Positions 25,151 to 33,987 of a stretch of 64,000 bases of DNA are shown here, piece after piece (the first letter of the stretch is position 1; each line of letters starts with the position of its first letter). The stretch is taken from positions 62,001 through 126,000 of the forward strand of contig NZ_BCQT01000011.1 in the NCBI RefSeq assembly GCF_001552215.1, given 5' to 3'. The position numbers were made by a program, and so were the translations under genes. The notes under the pieces were generated by a model that saw nothing but the letters and a program-made list of their open reading frames with translations, was not told where the DNA came from and ran no database searches. Origin of the DNA: Actinomadura macra NBRC 14102. Its GTDB lineage: Bacteria; Actinomycetota; Actinomycetes; Streptosporangiales; Streptosporangiaceae.

Positions 25151-26038
25151 ATGGCCACCCTCAGCCACGCTGCCGTCGACGTCCACGAAAACCTGGAACC
25201 CGCCGCCTTCTACCGGGACTATGTGAACGCCAAGCCGGTGCTGATGAAGAATGCGCTGGCGGGCTTGCCGGCCGCGACGCGGTGGTCGATCCCCTATCTC
25301 AGCGAGCTGGCTCCGGACCTGCCGGTACGGCTCAAGGTCGGCTATATCGCGCGGGGCGAGACGGTGACCACCACGCTGAAGGAGTACGGCCGGCTCGTCG
25401 ACGACGTGGTGGCCAATCCGCCAAGCGGCGGCGAGCCGCCGCCGTACCTGCACGACCTTCCGCTCTTCTCCATGATCCCGGAGCTGCGCGCGGACATGGA
25501 GCCGTTTCCCACGGAGTATCTGCCGAGGTTCTTCCGCCGCCCATGGTGGGTCTTTCCGCAGTTCTTCGTCGGTCCGCCCGGTGCGACGACGACGCTGCAC
25601 TTCGACACCTTGCAGACCCACAATTTCTTCTACCAACTCCACGGCAGCAAGCGGTTTCTCATCGTGCACCCGGAGGACCGGAAGTACTGCTACACCTACA
25701 ACTGGCGGTGGTCGCATGTCGACGCCGAGAACCCTGACCTGTCGCGCCATCCGCTGTTTCAGCGGGCGCGGATCCAGACGTGCCTGGTCGAGGCCGGGGA
25801 CGTGCTCTACATGCCGCCCGGTGCCCTCCACCATGTCCGCTCGCTGAGCCCGTCGATCTCCTTCAACATCGACTGGCACGATCGTCACAGTGCCCTACGC
25901 GGGCTGACAGCTGTACGGCACGGAATGCCGAGGCGCAACCTGTGGTACAACCTGCTGCTGGGATTCGGCGTGTACACCGGAGTACCGGTCAGGTACATCA
26001 TGACCCCGCTCAGACCATATTTCACCTACATCTCCTGA
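25151..26038 (+). CDS. JmjC/cupin_8-type Fe(II)/2-oxoglutarate dioxygenase
   Basis: 295 residues. The metal-binding HxD is His150-x-Asp152 in TTLHFDTLQTHNFF, followed by HGSKRFLIVHPED; the distal histidine is His227 in PPGALHHVRSLSP. This layout matches cupin_8 hydroxylases, which hydroxylate amino-acid or peptidyl side chains using oxygen and 2-oxoglutarate. It probably hydroxylates a building block or the assembled peptide. AGGAG lies 5 bp before ATG 25151, eight bases after the aldolase stop, and the gene ends the operon. The C-terminus (YNLLLGFGVYTGVPVRYI) is hydrophobic, suggesting contact with a partner or membrane. Confidence 0.85.
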   Translation: MATLSHAAVDVHENLEPAAFYRDYVNAKPVLMKNALAGLPAATRWSIPYLSELAPDLPVRLKVGYIARGETVTTTLKEYGRLVDDVVANPPSGGEPPPYLHDLPLFSMIPELRADMEPFPTEYLPRFFRRPWWVFPQFFVGPPGATTTLHFDTLQTHNFFYQLHGSKRFLIVHPEDRKYCYTYNWRWSHVDAENPDLSRHPLFQRARIQTCLVEAGDVLYMPPGALHHVRSLSPSISFNIDWHDRHSALRGLTAVRHGMPRRNLWYNLLLGFGVYTGVPVRYIMTPLRPYFTYIS

Positions 26039-26060
26039 CCCTTACTCGCGCGGCTACCTG

Positions 26061-26174
26061 CCCCATGGGGTCACCGACCCTATGGGGCGCGGGCATCTCC
26101 CACCCCATGGTCGGCGCCAGCCTGCGCCGTACCTCGTCGTAGTCCCATCGGATGACTATCGCGACCCTATTGGG
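26061..26174. promoter_or_regulatory. Cluster of CCC-N4-GGG palindromes, possible operators
   Basis: CCCCATGGGG at 26061-26070 is a perfect palindrome. CCCTATGGGG at 26078-26087 and CCCTATTGGG at 26165-26174 are close copies, and CCCCATGG (26103-26110) and TCCCATCGGA (26143-26152) are weaker ones. The clustering downstream of the biosynthetic operon and upstream of the leader ORF and SARP gene suggests binding sites for a dimeric regulator. This is based on pattern only. Confidence 0.35.
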
Positions 26175-26267
26175 AACAGCTCGGGCGCGGATAACGAATC
26201 GACAGCATCGCATTGCACGATGTCGGCGAGTCAGTTAATCAGATGGACAGTGATGGGGGAGTGAGTA

Positions 26268-26303
26268 ATGGCCTGTTCGGACAACGGCACACCCTGGACG
26301 TGA
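26268..26303 (+). CDS. Possible 11-residue leader peptide
   Basis: ATG 26268 opens a frame of 11 codons (MACSDNGTPWT) ending at TGA 26301-26303. GGGGGAG at 26255-26261 is 6 bp upstream, a better ribosome binding site than most genes here have. A strong hairpin follows 45 bp later. The arrangement resembles a short translated leader ahead of an attenuator, but the next large gene is 725 bp away, so the function is uncertain. Confidence 0.3.
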   Translation: MACSDNGTPWT

Positions 26304-26348
26304 TCCAGCACGTCCGCTGAAACCCCTCGTGCTCCGGCACGCCGGACC

Positions 26349-26382
26349 GCCGTCGTCCGTGATCACATTCACGGACGACGGC
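26349..26382 (+). terminator. 14-bp perfect hairpin (terminator or attenuator)
   Basis: GCCGTCGTCCGTGA (26349-26362) pairs perfectly with 26369-26382 around the six-base loop TCACAT. No U-tract follows. It is 310 bp after the dioxygenase stop, far for a simple operon terminator, and 45 bp after the 11-codon ORF, so attenuation is possible. Confidence 0.6.
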
Positions 26383-27027
26383 CCGGCGGCCGGACCGGAG
26401 GGCCCAACGGCTCCCGCGTCCCTGAGCCGCGCGGCGGGACTGCCGGGTCACCCGGACCATCCCCTCGCCGCCGGGCGTCTACCCGCACCATCCACGTCCG
26501 TCACACGAAACCTGCCGCGGCAAGAGAAATTTGAGATCAAGTGATCCAGCCCGCCTGCAGCGGCGAATAAGTGTCACTAGGCGACTTGCCTGAAGTTCCG
26601 CGCGTGGACGAGGGACGGACTACCGGTGTGGGAGAGCGCTGAAACGGGCCTCGCCGGAGGGTGGATCGAGGCTGCCCACAACGCCCGTCCGCCCGGCGCG
26701 GCCGCGGTGTGCCCACCACCGTTGCCTGACACCCTGGCCGGTGCGCTCGACCAGGCGCGCAGCCGCTTGGAGGGGATGCCACGCTGCCGCTCCCGAGGCC
26801 GGAGCGGCCTAGCCGGTGGCATCACCAGCGATATCGCGCCCACGGACGGCAACCGCTTCAACCGCGTGACCGGCCACACCCGGAGTGAAACCGGCCGGAT
26901 CTACGCACAGTTTGCGAGCGGACCTCAGCCGCACAGGGATGCTGCGGAAGCGGGGGACGTGCCCTCCAGTGTTCTTCTCACCGAAGTGGTCCAGTTGCTT
27001 CATCTCCCTGAACGGCAAGGTTAGGAG
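26383..27027. other. Non-coding stretch upstream of the SARP gene
   Basis: 645 bp with no convincing gene. A 132-codon frame at 26626-27024 has arginine- and glycine-rich content with no recognisable fold or ribosome binding site. The stretch probably contains the promoter and control region of the SARP gene. Confidence 0.5.
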
Positions 27028-30000
27028 ATGTCACCGACAATGCTGCGCATACTCGGCCCCCTGGAACTCTCCTCTGACGGACGGCTGGTCGAACTCGGTG
27101 GGCCGCGCCAACGGATCGTGCTCTCCATGCTGGCGTTGAGCGCCAACAGGGTGACCTCGGTCGCACAACTCATCGATGCGGTCTGGGACACCGCGCCACC
27201 GGCGACGGCGCGCAGCCAGATTCACATCTGCATCTCCTCCCTGCGGAGGCTGTTCAACGACGCGGGAGCCAAGGACGCCATCCTGACCCGCCCGCCCGGC
27301 TATCTGCTGCGCATCGACGACCTCGACAAACTGCACTTCGAGGATCTGACGGCTCGGGGGCAGGCGCTGTTGGAGGCGGGGCAGACCCTGGAGGCCGCCG
27401 CGACCCTGCGATCCGGCCTTGAGCTCTGGCGCGGGCCCGCGCTGGCCGACATCCCCAGCGAGTTGCCCCGGCGCAGCGCCACGGCCCTGGACGACGCCCG
27501 ATTCTCGGCCCAGCTCGGCTTCCTGCGCGCGCAGCTGTCGCTCGGCCGGCACGGAGAGATCATCGGTCAGCTGCGGGACCTGATCGCCGACCGGCCGCTG
27601 CACGAGGAACTGCACGGCCTGCTGATGCTCGCCCTTTACCGCTCCGCTCGCCAGGCCGACGCGCTGGCGGCATTCCAAGCCGTGCGTTCCGCGCTGGTGG
27701 GGGACATTGGCGTCGAACCGGGCCGCGAACTGCAAAGCCTCCAGCAGGCGATCCTCAACCAGGACCCCGCGCTGAACCTGGCCACCCGCAAGGCCGAGGC
27801 CATGGCCGCCCCGGGGCGGGATGTCGTGAACGGCCGTCCAGCACCGCTGCTCGCGCCGCCGATCATTCCCCGACAACTCCCGGCCAGCCTGGGTGATTTC
27901 ACCGGCAGGGCACGCGAGATCGCGGAGATTCGCCAGGTGGTGGCGGGGCCACGCGGTTCGTCAGCTGCTCCGTACGCCGCTCGGATCGTCGCCGTCTCCG
28001 GAGCCGGAGGGATCGGCAAGACCGCCCTGGCGATACGGGCCGGACAGGAGCTGATCGAAGCGTTCCCCGACGGCCACCTGTACGCCGAACTGGGAATGCA
28101 GCACGGCAGCGGCACCTCGGAGGTGCTGGGCCGCTTTCTGCGTGCGCTGGGAGTCAGCGGGCCGGCCGTCCCGGACGACCTTCAGGACCGGCTGGAGCTC
28201 TACCGGAGCAAGGTGGCCGCCAAGCAGCTGCTCGTCATCCTGGACGACGTCAGCGCCGAGGCACAGGTGCTCCCGCTGCTGCCCGCCGGCCCGGGCTGCG
28301 CCGTCATCATGACCAGCCGAAGCCGGCTGAGCGGTCTTGCCGGGGCGCATTTGCTGGAGCTGGATCTTTTCCCTGAGGACAATGCCCTGGAACTGCTCTC
28401 CAGGATCGTCGGAGTGGAACGGGTGCAGGCCGAGTTGGGCGCCGCCACCGAGCTGACGAATCTGTGCGGCGGGTTGCCGCTGGCGCTGCGGATCGCCGGG
28501 GCGCGGCTGGCCTCCCGACCGCACTGGAAGATCTCGGAACTGGTCCGGCGCCTGAGCGACGAGGCGCGCCGGCTGGACGAGTTCGTGTACCACGGCCTGG
28601 AGCTGCGCTCCAGCATCGGGCTCACCTACGGGGCGCTGGACGAGCGGGTCCGGCGGCTCTTCCGGTTCATCGGGCTCGTACAGGCGGCCGACTTTCCCGG
28701 CTGGACCGCCGCGGCGCTTCTCGACACCGATCTGGGGGAGGCCGAGGAATGCCTTGAGGCCCTCGTGGACGCCAGACTGCTCGACGTGGTCGTCTGCCCG
28801 GACGAGCGCGGCGTGCACTACCGTTTCCATGACCTGATCAGGGCTTATGCCGTCGAGCAGTCGGCAACCGACTCCGCGGCCGAGCGGCTCGCCGCCCTCT
28901 CCCGGGTGATCGGTGGCTGGCTGACGCTCGCCGATGAGGCGCACCGCCTGCAGTACGGCGGCGACTACGCCATCTTGCACGGCAACGCCGCCCGCTGGTG
29001 GTCGACCGGGGTGGGCTCCGCCGACCTGATCGGCGATCCGGTCGATTGGTGGGAGAACGAGCGCAGGGCGCTGGTGGCCGCCATCCGGCAGACCGCCGCG
29101 CTCGGCTGGCACGACGCGTGCTGGGACCTCGCGCTCAGCGCGGTCACGCTTTTCGAGGCGAGGGGCTATTTCGACGACTGGCTGGCGACCAACCGACTCG
29201 CTCGCGATGTCTCCCGGCGCGCCGGAAATGACGTGGGCACCGCGGCCATGCTGTATTCACTGGGCGAGCTCTATCTGGCGCAAAAGCGTCTGGCGGAGGC
29301 CAAGACGTGCCTTGCCGAGGCGTACGAGCTGTTCGAGACGGCGGGTGAGCGGCATGGAGCGGCTCTGGTGCTGTGCGACTGGGCATCGGTCGACCGGCTG
29401 CAGAACAACACCGAGTCGATGTTCCCCAAGTTCGTCGAGGCACTGGAAATCTTCCATGCCGTCGGCGACCGGGTCGGTGAGGCCTATGTGCAGTGCAGCC
29501 TCGCGAAATACTGGATCGGCGAGGGTGAGTACTCGCTGGCCGAGGGGATGCTCAACGACGCCCTGGTGATCTGTAGGGAGGAGCGGTGCCGCCGGGTCGA
29601 GGCTCAGGCCCTGCACCGCCTCGCGGACGTCTATCTGGCGACCGACCGGATCGGGCTGGCCGCGCAGGTCCTGGATCTGGTCCTGCACCTGGTCCGCGGG
29701 ATCGGTGATCGGATCGGCGAGACCTACGTGCGGTACAGCATGGGCGTCGTCCGCCACCGCGAGGGCGACCCGGACCGCGCCCAAGCCGCGCTGAGCCGGG
29801 CGCTGGAGTTGAGCAAGCAGGTCAGCGAGCCGATGGTCGAAGGACAAGCGCACTACACTCTCGCCGAGATGGCGCTGGCCGCGGGCGACACGATGGCGGC
29901 CAATGGCCACCTGGCGGTCGCGTGCCGTGCCTTCAGCGATCTCGGCTCGGTGACGTGGTACGCCAAGGCGCGGATCCTCAGCGCCGAGACTCTGCGTGCC

Positions 30001-30225
30001 CAGGGCGATGTCGGCGCGGCGATTCACGAGGTCGAAGAGGCCGAAAAGCTCCTTTCTGACAGCGATTCCCAGGAGGCGCGGCGCTACCTCGGCCAGATCG
30101 CCGCGCTGAAGTCCACTGTGCCCCGGATGCCGGTGGCCGCGCCGGGGCGGAGATGTGAGCCTGGCGCCTGCACACACTCGTCGCAAGCAGCCTCAGATCA
30201 TGCGGCGGGGCATGGCCGCGCATAG
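27028..30225 (+). CDS. AfsR-like SARP transcriptional regulator (winged helix-BTAD-NB-ARC-TPR)
   Basis: 1065 residues. The winged-helix DNA-binding domain fills residues 1-95 (LRILGPLEL, GGPRQRIVLSMLAL, PPGYLLRID). The bacterial transcriptional activation domain follows to about 250 (LHEELHGLLMLALYRSARQADAL). An NTPase domain has the P-loop VSGAGGIGKTAL near residue 325, LLVILDDV and GLPLALRIAGARL. TPR-like helices occupy about 700-1020. SARPs activate antibiotic operons by binding direct repeats near promoters; this one probably controls the NRPS cluster. ATG 27028 has AAGG 7 bp upstream, and ATG 27040 is an alternative. It points away from the cluster and ends it on the right. Confidence 0.93.
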   Translation: MSPTMLRILGPLELSSDGRLVELGGPRQRIVLSMLALSANRVTSVAQLIDAVWDTAPPATARSQIHICISSLRRLFNDAGAKDAILTRPPGYLLRIDDLDKLHFEDLTARGQALLEAGQTLEAAATLRSGLELWRGPALADIPSELPRRSATALDDARFSAQLGFLRAQLSLGRHGEIIGQLRDLIADRPLHEELHGLLMLALYRSARQADALAAFQAVRSALVGDIGVEPGRELQSLQQAILNQDPALNLATRKAEAMAAPGRDVVNGRPAPLLAPPIIPRQLPASLGDFTGRAREIAEIRQVVAGPRGSSAAPYAARIVAVSGAGGIGKTALAIRAGQELIEAFPDGHLYAELGMQHGSGTSEVLGRFLRALGVSGPAVPDDLQDRLELYRSKVAAKQLLVILDDVSAEAQVLPLLPAGPGCAVIMTSRSRLSGLAGAHLLELDLFPEDNALELLSRIVGVERVQAELGAATELTNLCGGLPLALRIAGARLASRPHWKISELVRRLSDEARRLDEFVYHGLELRSSIGLTYGALDERVRRLFRFIGLVQAADFPGWTAAALLDTDLGEAEECLEALVDARLLDVVVCPDERGVHYRFHDLIRAYAVEQSATDSAAERLAALSRVIGGWLTLADEAHRLQYGGDYAILHGNAARWWSTGVGSADLIGDPVDWWENERRALVAAIRQTAALGWHDACWDLALSAVTLFEARGYFDDWLATNRLARDVSRRAGNDVGTAAMLYSLGELYLAQKRLAEAKTCLAEAYELFETAGERHGAALVLCDWASVDRLQNNTESMFPKFVEALEIFHAVGDRVGEAYVQCSLAKYWIGEGEYSLAEGMLNDALVICREERCRRVEAQALHRLADVYLATDRIGLAAQVLDLVLHLVRGIGDRIGETYVRYSMGVVRHREGDPDRAQAALSRALELSKQVSEPMVEGQAHYTLAEMALAAGDTMAANGHLAVACRAFSDLGSVTWYAKARILSAETLRAQGDVGAAIHEVEEAEKLLSDSDSQEARRYLGQIAALKSTVPRMPVAAPGRRCEPGACTHSSQAASDHAAGHGRA

Positions 30226-30265
30226 AACAGGTAGGGCGATATACAGCACGCGCTCCTGGGCGTGG

Positions 30266-30742
30266 TCAGGCGTCGAAGCCCAGCGAAGCGACGAAGGTGA
30301 AGTTCGGTGATTTGTTCACCAGTCTGATAACGACGAAGTCGTTGTACAGCCCCGGTGGGACGTCGGTGTCCACCTGCACCCGCACGCTGACGCGGGCCGG
30401 CAGGGCCCTGTTCGCCAGATTGACCGCGATGTCCGCCCGGTTGTTGTCGGCACTCGTCAGCCGGGTGGTCGCCAGTATCACCTCGTTGAAGTGACCCGGC
30501 TGGCCCGGATCGGGCTCATAAAGGATAACTGTGATCAAATGCCCCGGGTAGGTGGCGAACGTCGCGACATGCTCGGTGACCACTTGCAGCGTTGTGCTAT
30601 CCGGCCCTGCAGGATCGGTTTTCTGCAAGGTCAACGGGAGGTCCAGGGCGAGCCCGGAATAGCTCGCATCGCCGTACACTCCAGGTTCGTCTCCGAGGTG
30701 GATACGGCCCTGCCAGACCAGTTCCGGCTGGGTGCTGAGCAT
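30266..30742 (-). CDS. Conserved-looking hypothetical protein, beta-rich
   Basis: 158 residues, not recognised. GGGAGG lies 7 bp before ATG 30742, making that start better than the longer 172-codon frame. The protein has no signal peptide and no long hydrophobic helix. It alternates short beta-like stretches (LQVVTEHVATFATYPGHLI, ARVSVRVQVDTDVPPG) and ends in FTFVASLGFDA, which suggests a beta-sandwich. It converges with the SARP gene with only 40 bp between the stop codons. A 314-bp gap separates it from the secreted protein gene on its other side, so it probably has its own promoter. Confidence 0.65.
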   Translation of the reverse strand: MLSTQPELVWQGRIHLGDEPGVYGDASYSGLALDLPLTLQKTDPAGPDSTTLQVVTEHVATFATYPGHLITVILYEPDPGQPGHFNEVILATTRLTSADNNRADIAVNLANRALPARVSVRVQVDTDVPPGLYNDFVVIRLVNKSPNFTFVASLGFDA

Positions 30743-31056
30743 GTGCTTACCTCCCGTGCGCAGAGTCCAGACCAATTCGATCACTCATGGTATCGAGAAA
30801 GTTTGCGGCCTGTCATTATCCTGGTCGGACCCGTGATGTGCGACGATCTGACCACGGTGGTTCCCCGGTCAGCCCCATGGACGCAAGAAGCCGCCGATGG
30901 GGACCGACCGTAACGGATCTTCTCTAGTGGGAACTCTTACTCGGAAGCAGTAGCTTCGGTTCAACTGCGACAAATTCCCTAATGTGGCTACGCAGTGACC
31001 AACCAGGATCATTTGGTCAACGTGGTGGGGGGAGCAGACGAGGTGGTCGGGTGAAA
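30743..31056. other. Intergenic region, no gene seen
   Basis: 314 bp between two minus-strand genes. It must hold the promoter of the small beta-rich protein; I see no further gene or strong hairpin. Confidence 0.5.
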
Positions 31057-32064
31057 TCAGAAGCCGCGTACGGAGGCGATGGTGAATGGTAGCTGTGGAA
31101 TGCCCGGCCCTGTGGGGCCACCCTTGTCGAATTGGGAGCGGACCACATATAGCCTGCCGTGCTTGCGCAGCAGGGTCGTCGGGGTCTGCAACGCTTGATC
31201 GGTGATCCGCCGGGTCATTCGAGCCGTCCGGCCGTCCAAGCCGATATGCCACCGGCTGATCGCATTGGCGTCCGTAATAGGGTGGGCCGTCCACAACGTG
31301 CCATTCTGCAGTTCCATGCCGTCGCCGGTAGCCATGTCTCCCCCGCGCAGGGCCACCTTGTCGATCCTGCCGGAGGGGAGACCGATGCGGTAAAGGTCTC
31401 CGCCGGTCATATCCACCGTCAGGAGGTAGCGTCCCGAGGTCTCGGCGACGATTCCGTTAAGGGTGATCGTGTCGGGCTCATGCGGTTCCACGACCTTGGT
31501 CAGGTCGAACGCGGGCGTGAGCGGCGCCGTGCCGCCTTGATCACGAGCCTTCGCAAGCTGCTCGGGCGTGACGCGGTAGACAACGGATCGCCGGCTGTCG
31601 GTGATGTAGGCGGTACCGTCCGGCGTGATGGCCATGTCGTTGACCAGACGCGCTGCTTGACCGGTAACGGTGAAGCGGGCCAGCAGGCGGCGGCTGGTGA
31701 TGTCGTACACCGCGACCCCGGTGGGGCGGTCTATCACCCACAGCCGCCTGGCCCGGTCGACCTCCAGCCCGAGAGCCTGCGTGCGCCCGTCTGCGCGCGC
31801 TGGAAGAAACTCCTTGGCCACCCGTTGTCCTGGTGTGATCTTGAAGATCGTGCCGCCCTCGTACGCTCCGACATAGAGGTCGCCGGTGGACGGGTCGGCG
31901 GCGATTCCTTCGGGATAGACCCGGGCGCCGGGAAGCTCGTACGCCGTGGAGATCCGGACCCGCCCGTCCGCGGGAGACTCTGCCGCCTGTGCGGCGGAGC
32001 CGAGGAGCAGCGGTGCGGCGAGGGCCGCGACACCAAGGGAGTGTCGCCGAGCTGCGCGGTACAT
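31057..32064 (-). CDS. Secreted SMP-30/gluconolactonase-like beta-propeller protein
   Basis: 335 residues. A Sec signal peptide is clear: YRAARRH, then SLGVAALAAPLLLGSAAQAA and a probable AQA|AE cleavage. The rest has repeated propeller-blade motifs: PEGIAADPSTGDLYVGAYEGGTIFKI, ALGLEVDRARRLWVID, NDMAITPDGTAYITDS and GDGMELQNGTLW. These fit the SMP-30/strictosidine-synthase-like lactonase fold. The enzymatic activity is unknown. ATG 32064 is preferred over GTG 32070 because GGAG lies 9 bp upstream of it while the longer start overlaps the purine-rich site. There is no obvious functional link to its neighbours. Confidence 0.85.
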   Translation of the reverse strand: MYRAARRHSLGVAALAAPLLLGSAAQAAESPADGRVRISTAYELPGARVYPEGIAADPSTGDLYVGAYEGGTIFKITPGQRVAKEFLPARADGRTQALGLEVDRARRLWVIDRPTGVAVYDITSRRLLARFTVTGQAARLVNDMAITPDGTAYITDSRRSVVYRVTPEQLAKARDQGGTAPLTPAFDLTKVVEPHEPDTITLNGIVAETSGRYLLTVDMTGGDLYRIGLPSGRIDKVALRGGDMATGDGMELQNGTLWTAHPITDANAISRWHIGLDGRTARMTRRITDQALQTPTTLLRKHGRLYVVRSQFDKGGPTGPGIPQLPFTIASVRGF

Positions 32065-32499
32065 GATCACCTTCTCCGTGAGATGTCTTGGGCGCCGGCT
32101 TTGTCAGCAGGGCGTTTCGGTCGACGGTGAGCCGTGGGAGCAGGTGGGGCAGCGGATCGGCGAGCCGGGCGCGGGTGTGCGCGCCCGGGAGCAACGCGCC
32201 GAGGGCCTCGGTGTGAGCATCGGGCACGACGAACGTGGCCGGCTGAAGGGGCTGCCGCCCAGGCATGACGGCGACACTGCGAGCGCATTACCGCTCCCTC
32301 CGTCTCTCCGGACGCAATGCTAGACCTGTAGGGAAGCAAGAGATTCCCCTCAAGGCAGGCTGCGTAGGCGGGCGCCGGACGACGGTCAAACGCGTGCGCT
32401 GAGGCTGGGCCACGGCATCGACTGCGCTCGGTACCTGCGCCGTCCGGACCGCTTGCGTGACTGCGAGCCGGACGGCGCGGGCATTTCAGGTCGGTTGGA
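32065..32499. other. Intergenic region, no gene seen
   Basis: 435 bp between the propeller gene and the VOC gene. Open frames here have no ribosome binding site or recognisable content. The part next to 32064 must contain the propeller gene's promoter. Confidence 0.5.
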
Positions 32500-32922
32500 T
32501 CAGCCGTTGTCAGGGGCGGTGACGTCCAGGACCCAGGTGACTCCGAACCGGTCGGTGAGCATGCCGTACAGCGGCGCCCACTGCGCAGGCTCCAGAGGCT
32601 GCGCGATGGTCGAGCCCTCGGCGAGCTTGTCCCACAGTGCGGTGATCTCCTCGGCGTGGTCACCGCGTACGGAGACGAAGAAGGGGTTCTCGCCCTGGTC
32701 CCAGGGCAGCTGCGAGGGCACGTCGTAGGCCATGACGTGGAAGCCGTTGTCTCCGGCCACCTCGCCCCACATCACCCAGTCCGCCTCGCTTTCGTTCTGC
32801 ACGGCGCCGGCATCCTTGTAGGTGACTGCGGCAGTACGTCCACCGAAGACGGACTGGTAGAAGTCCAGCGCCTGGCGTGCGGTGCCCCGGAAGTTCAGAT
32901 GGGTGGTGGTTGCGACGGACAT
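32500..32922 (-). CDS. PhnB-like VOC/glyoxalase superfamily protein
   Basis: 140 residues. The N-terminal THLNFRGTARQALDFYQSVFGG and the C-terminal YGMLTDRFGVTWVLDV are diagnostic of the PhnB / 3-demethylubiquinone-methyltransferase-like VOC family, which forms paired beta-alpha-beta-beta-beta units. Members include bleomycin-resistance-like and glyoxalase-like proteins, mostly uncharacterised. ATG 32922 gives the complete domain; longer readings only add low-quality sequence. It stands alone on the minus strand, 137 bp from the channel gene behind it. Confidence 0.88.
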   Translation of the reverse strand: MSVATTTHLNFRGTARQALDFYQSVFGGRTAAVTYKDAGAVQNESEADWVMWGEVAGDNGFHVMAYDVPSQLPWDQGENPFFVSVRGDHAEEITALWDKLAEGSTIAQPLEPAQWAPLYGMLTDRFGVTWVLDVTAPDNG

Positions 32923-33059
32923 GATGTGTTCCCTGCCTTGAGTGACGAAGACGCCGCTGGCCGCCAAAAGCCAAGCGGCGGTTGCCGTAACCGGGAGTGA
33001 TGACTTCCCCGAACGGCTCGCTCGCCACCATGACAGGGGTGGAGGACGAGACATGTCCT

Positions 33060-33704
33060 CTACTTTCGAGCGGGAGTCCCGGACTCGATCGGCGTCCGAT
33101 GGGAGAAGCGGCGCAGCCAGAACTTCTCGATGACCGACGACAAGAACAGCACCAGAAGTGTCCAGTAACTCAGCTGTGGGATGGCCAGGACGAGGATCAG
33201 GGCGGCGGCCAGTAGCGCGGTCACGGTGACCGAACCGGCCAGTTCCTCGGGGGTCACCGGATGACTCTTCGAGGCCACTTCCGTGTCGTTCCCTACGATC
33301 AGCATCAGGCCGAGCTGGAAGCCGGTGGCGAGCAGGATCGTGCTGATATAGAAGATGGGCGTGAATCGCTCGTTGCTGTAGACCCCGGCCATCTCGGTCG
33401 GGAACGGCAGCACGATGATGGTCAGCAGCCAGCCGAGGTTGCACACGATCAGCGGTCTGGAATAGGCCCGCACATGCTGGAAGATGCGGTGGTGCGCCAG
33501 CCACAGCCGCATGATCACCACAAAGCTCAACAGGAAGCTCCAGATCTCCGACTGATGCTTGGTGATCACCTCGACGGCGCTGTCGCCCGCCTCGGACGCT
33601 TCGGGCACCACATCCACCAGGGGCAGGACGAGCAGGGTGACGGCGATCGCGACGACGGCGTCGGTGAAAAGGACGAGCCGATCGGGTTCACGGGAAATGG
33701 CCAC
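33060..33704 (-). CDS. TMEM175-family (DUF1211) cation channel-like membrane protein
   Basis: 214 residues with about six hydrophobic helices. The first carries RLVLFTDAVVAIAVTLL, the signature of bacterial TMEM175 proteins (usually FSD; FTD here). Bacterial members form tetrameric, weakly potassium-selective channels in the cytoplasmic membrane. WLAHHRIFQHV in helix 3 is also typical. The start is GTG 33704 without a strong ribosome binding site. It is divergent from the P450 gene. Confidence 0.88.
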   Translation of the reverse strand: MAISREPDRLVLFTDAVVAIAVTLLVLPLVDVVPEASEAGDSAVEVITKHQSEIWSFLLSFVVIMRLWLAHHRIFQHVRAYSRPLIVCNLGWLLTIIVLPFPTEMAGVYSNERFTPIFYISTILLATGFQLGLMLIVGNDTEVASKSHPVTPEELAGSVTVTALLAAALILVLAIPQLSYWTLLVLFLSSVIEKFWLRRFSHRTPIESGTPARK

Positions 33705-33987
33705 CGCATCAATCTAGCGAGACTCTGGTTACAGAAGGTAGTGGTGCGGGTGCCGGCACACCGCTGGCCCGGCACCACCATCTCCCGGGACATACCCGAC
33801 GTTCTCCTTCGAGCCACAGGTGCCGCAGACCGCTCGACTGGAGACCGCGACATGCCGGGTGACTGAGACCTGTAGGAGAGGCTAGGCCGCTCTGACGGAA
33901 CGGAACTGTTGCGCCGCGCAGTTCGGGGCATGTCGGTCTCGCACTCGGTCGCCCGCTCCCCTCAGAGGCACGAAGGCTGGAGTCGCC

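Noticed and set aside
26626..27024. 132-codon plus-strand frame before the SARP gene
   Set aside because: No ribosome binding site, no recognisable fold, and biased composition; treated as non-coding.
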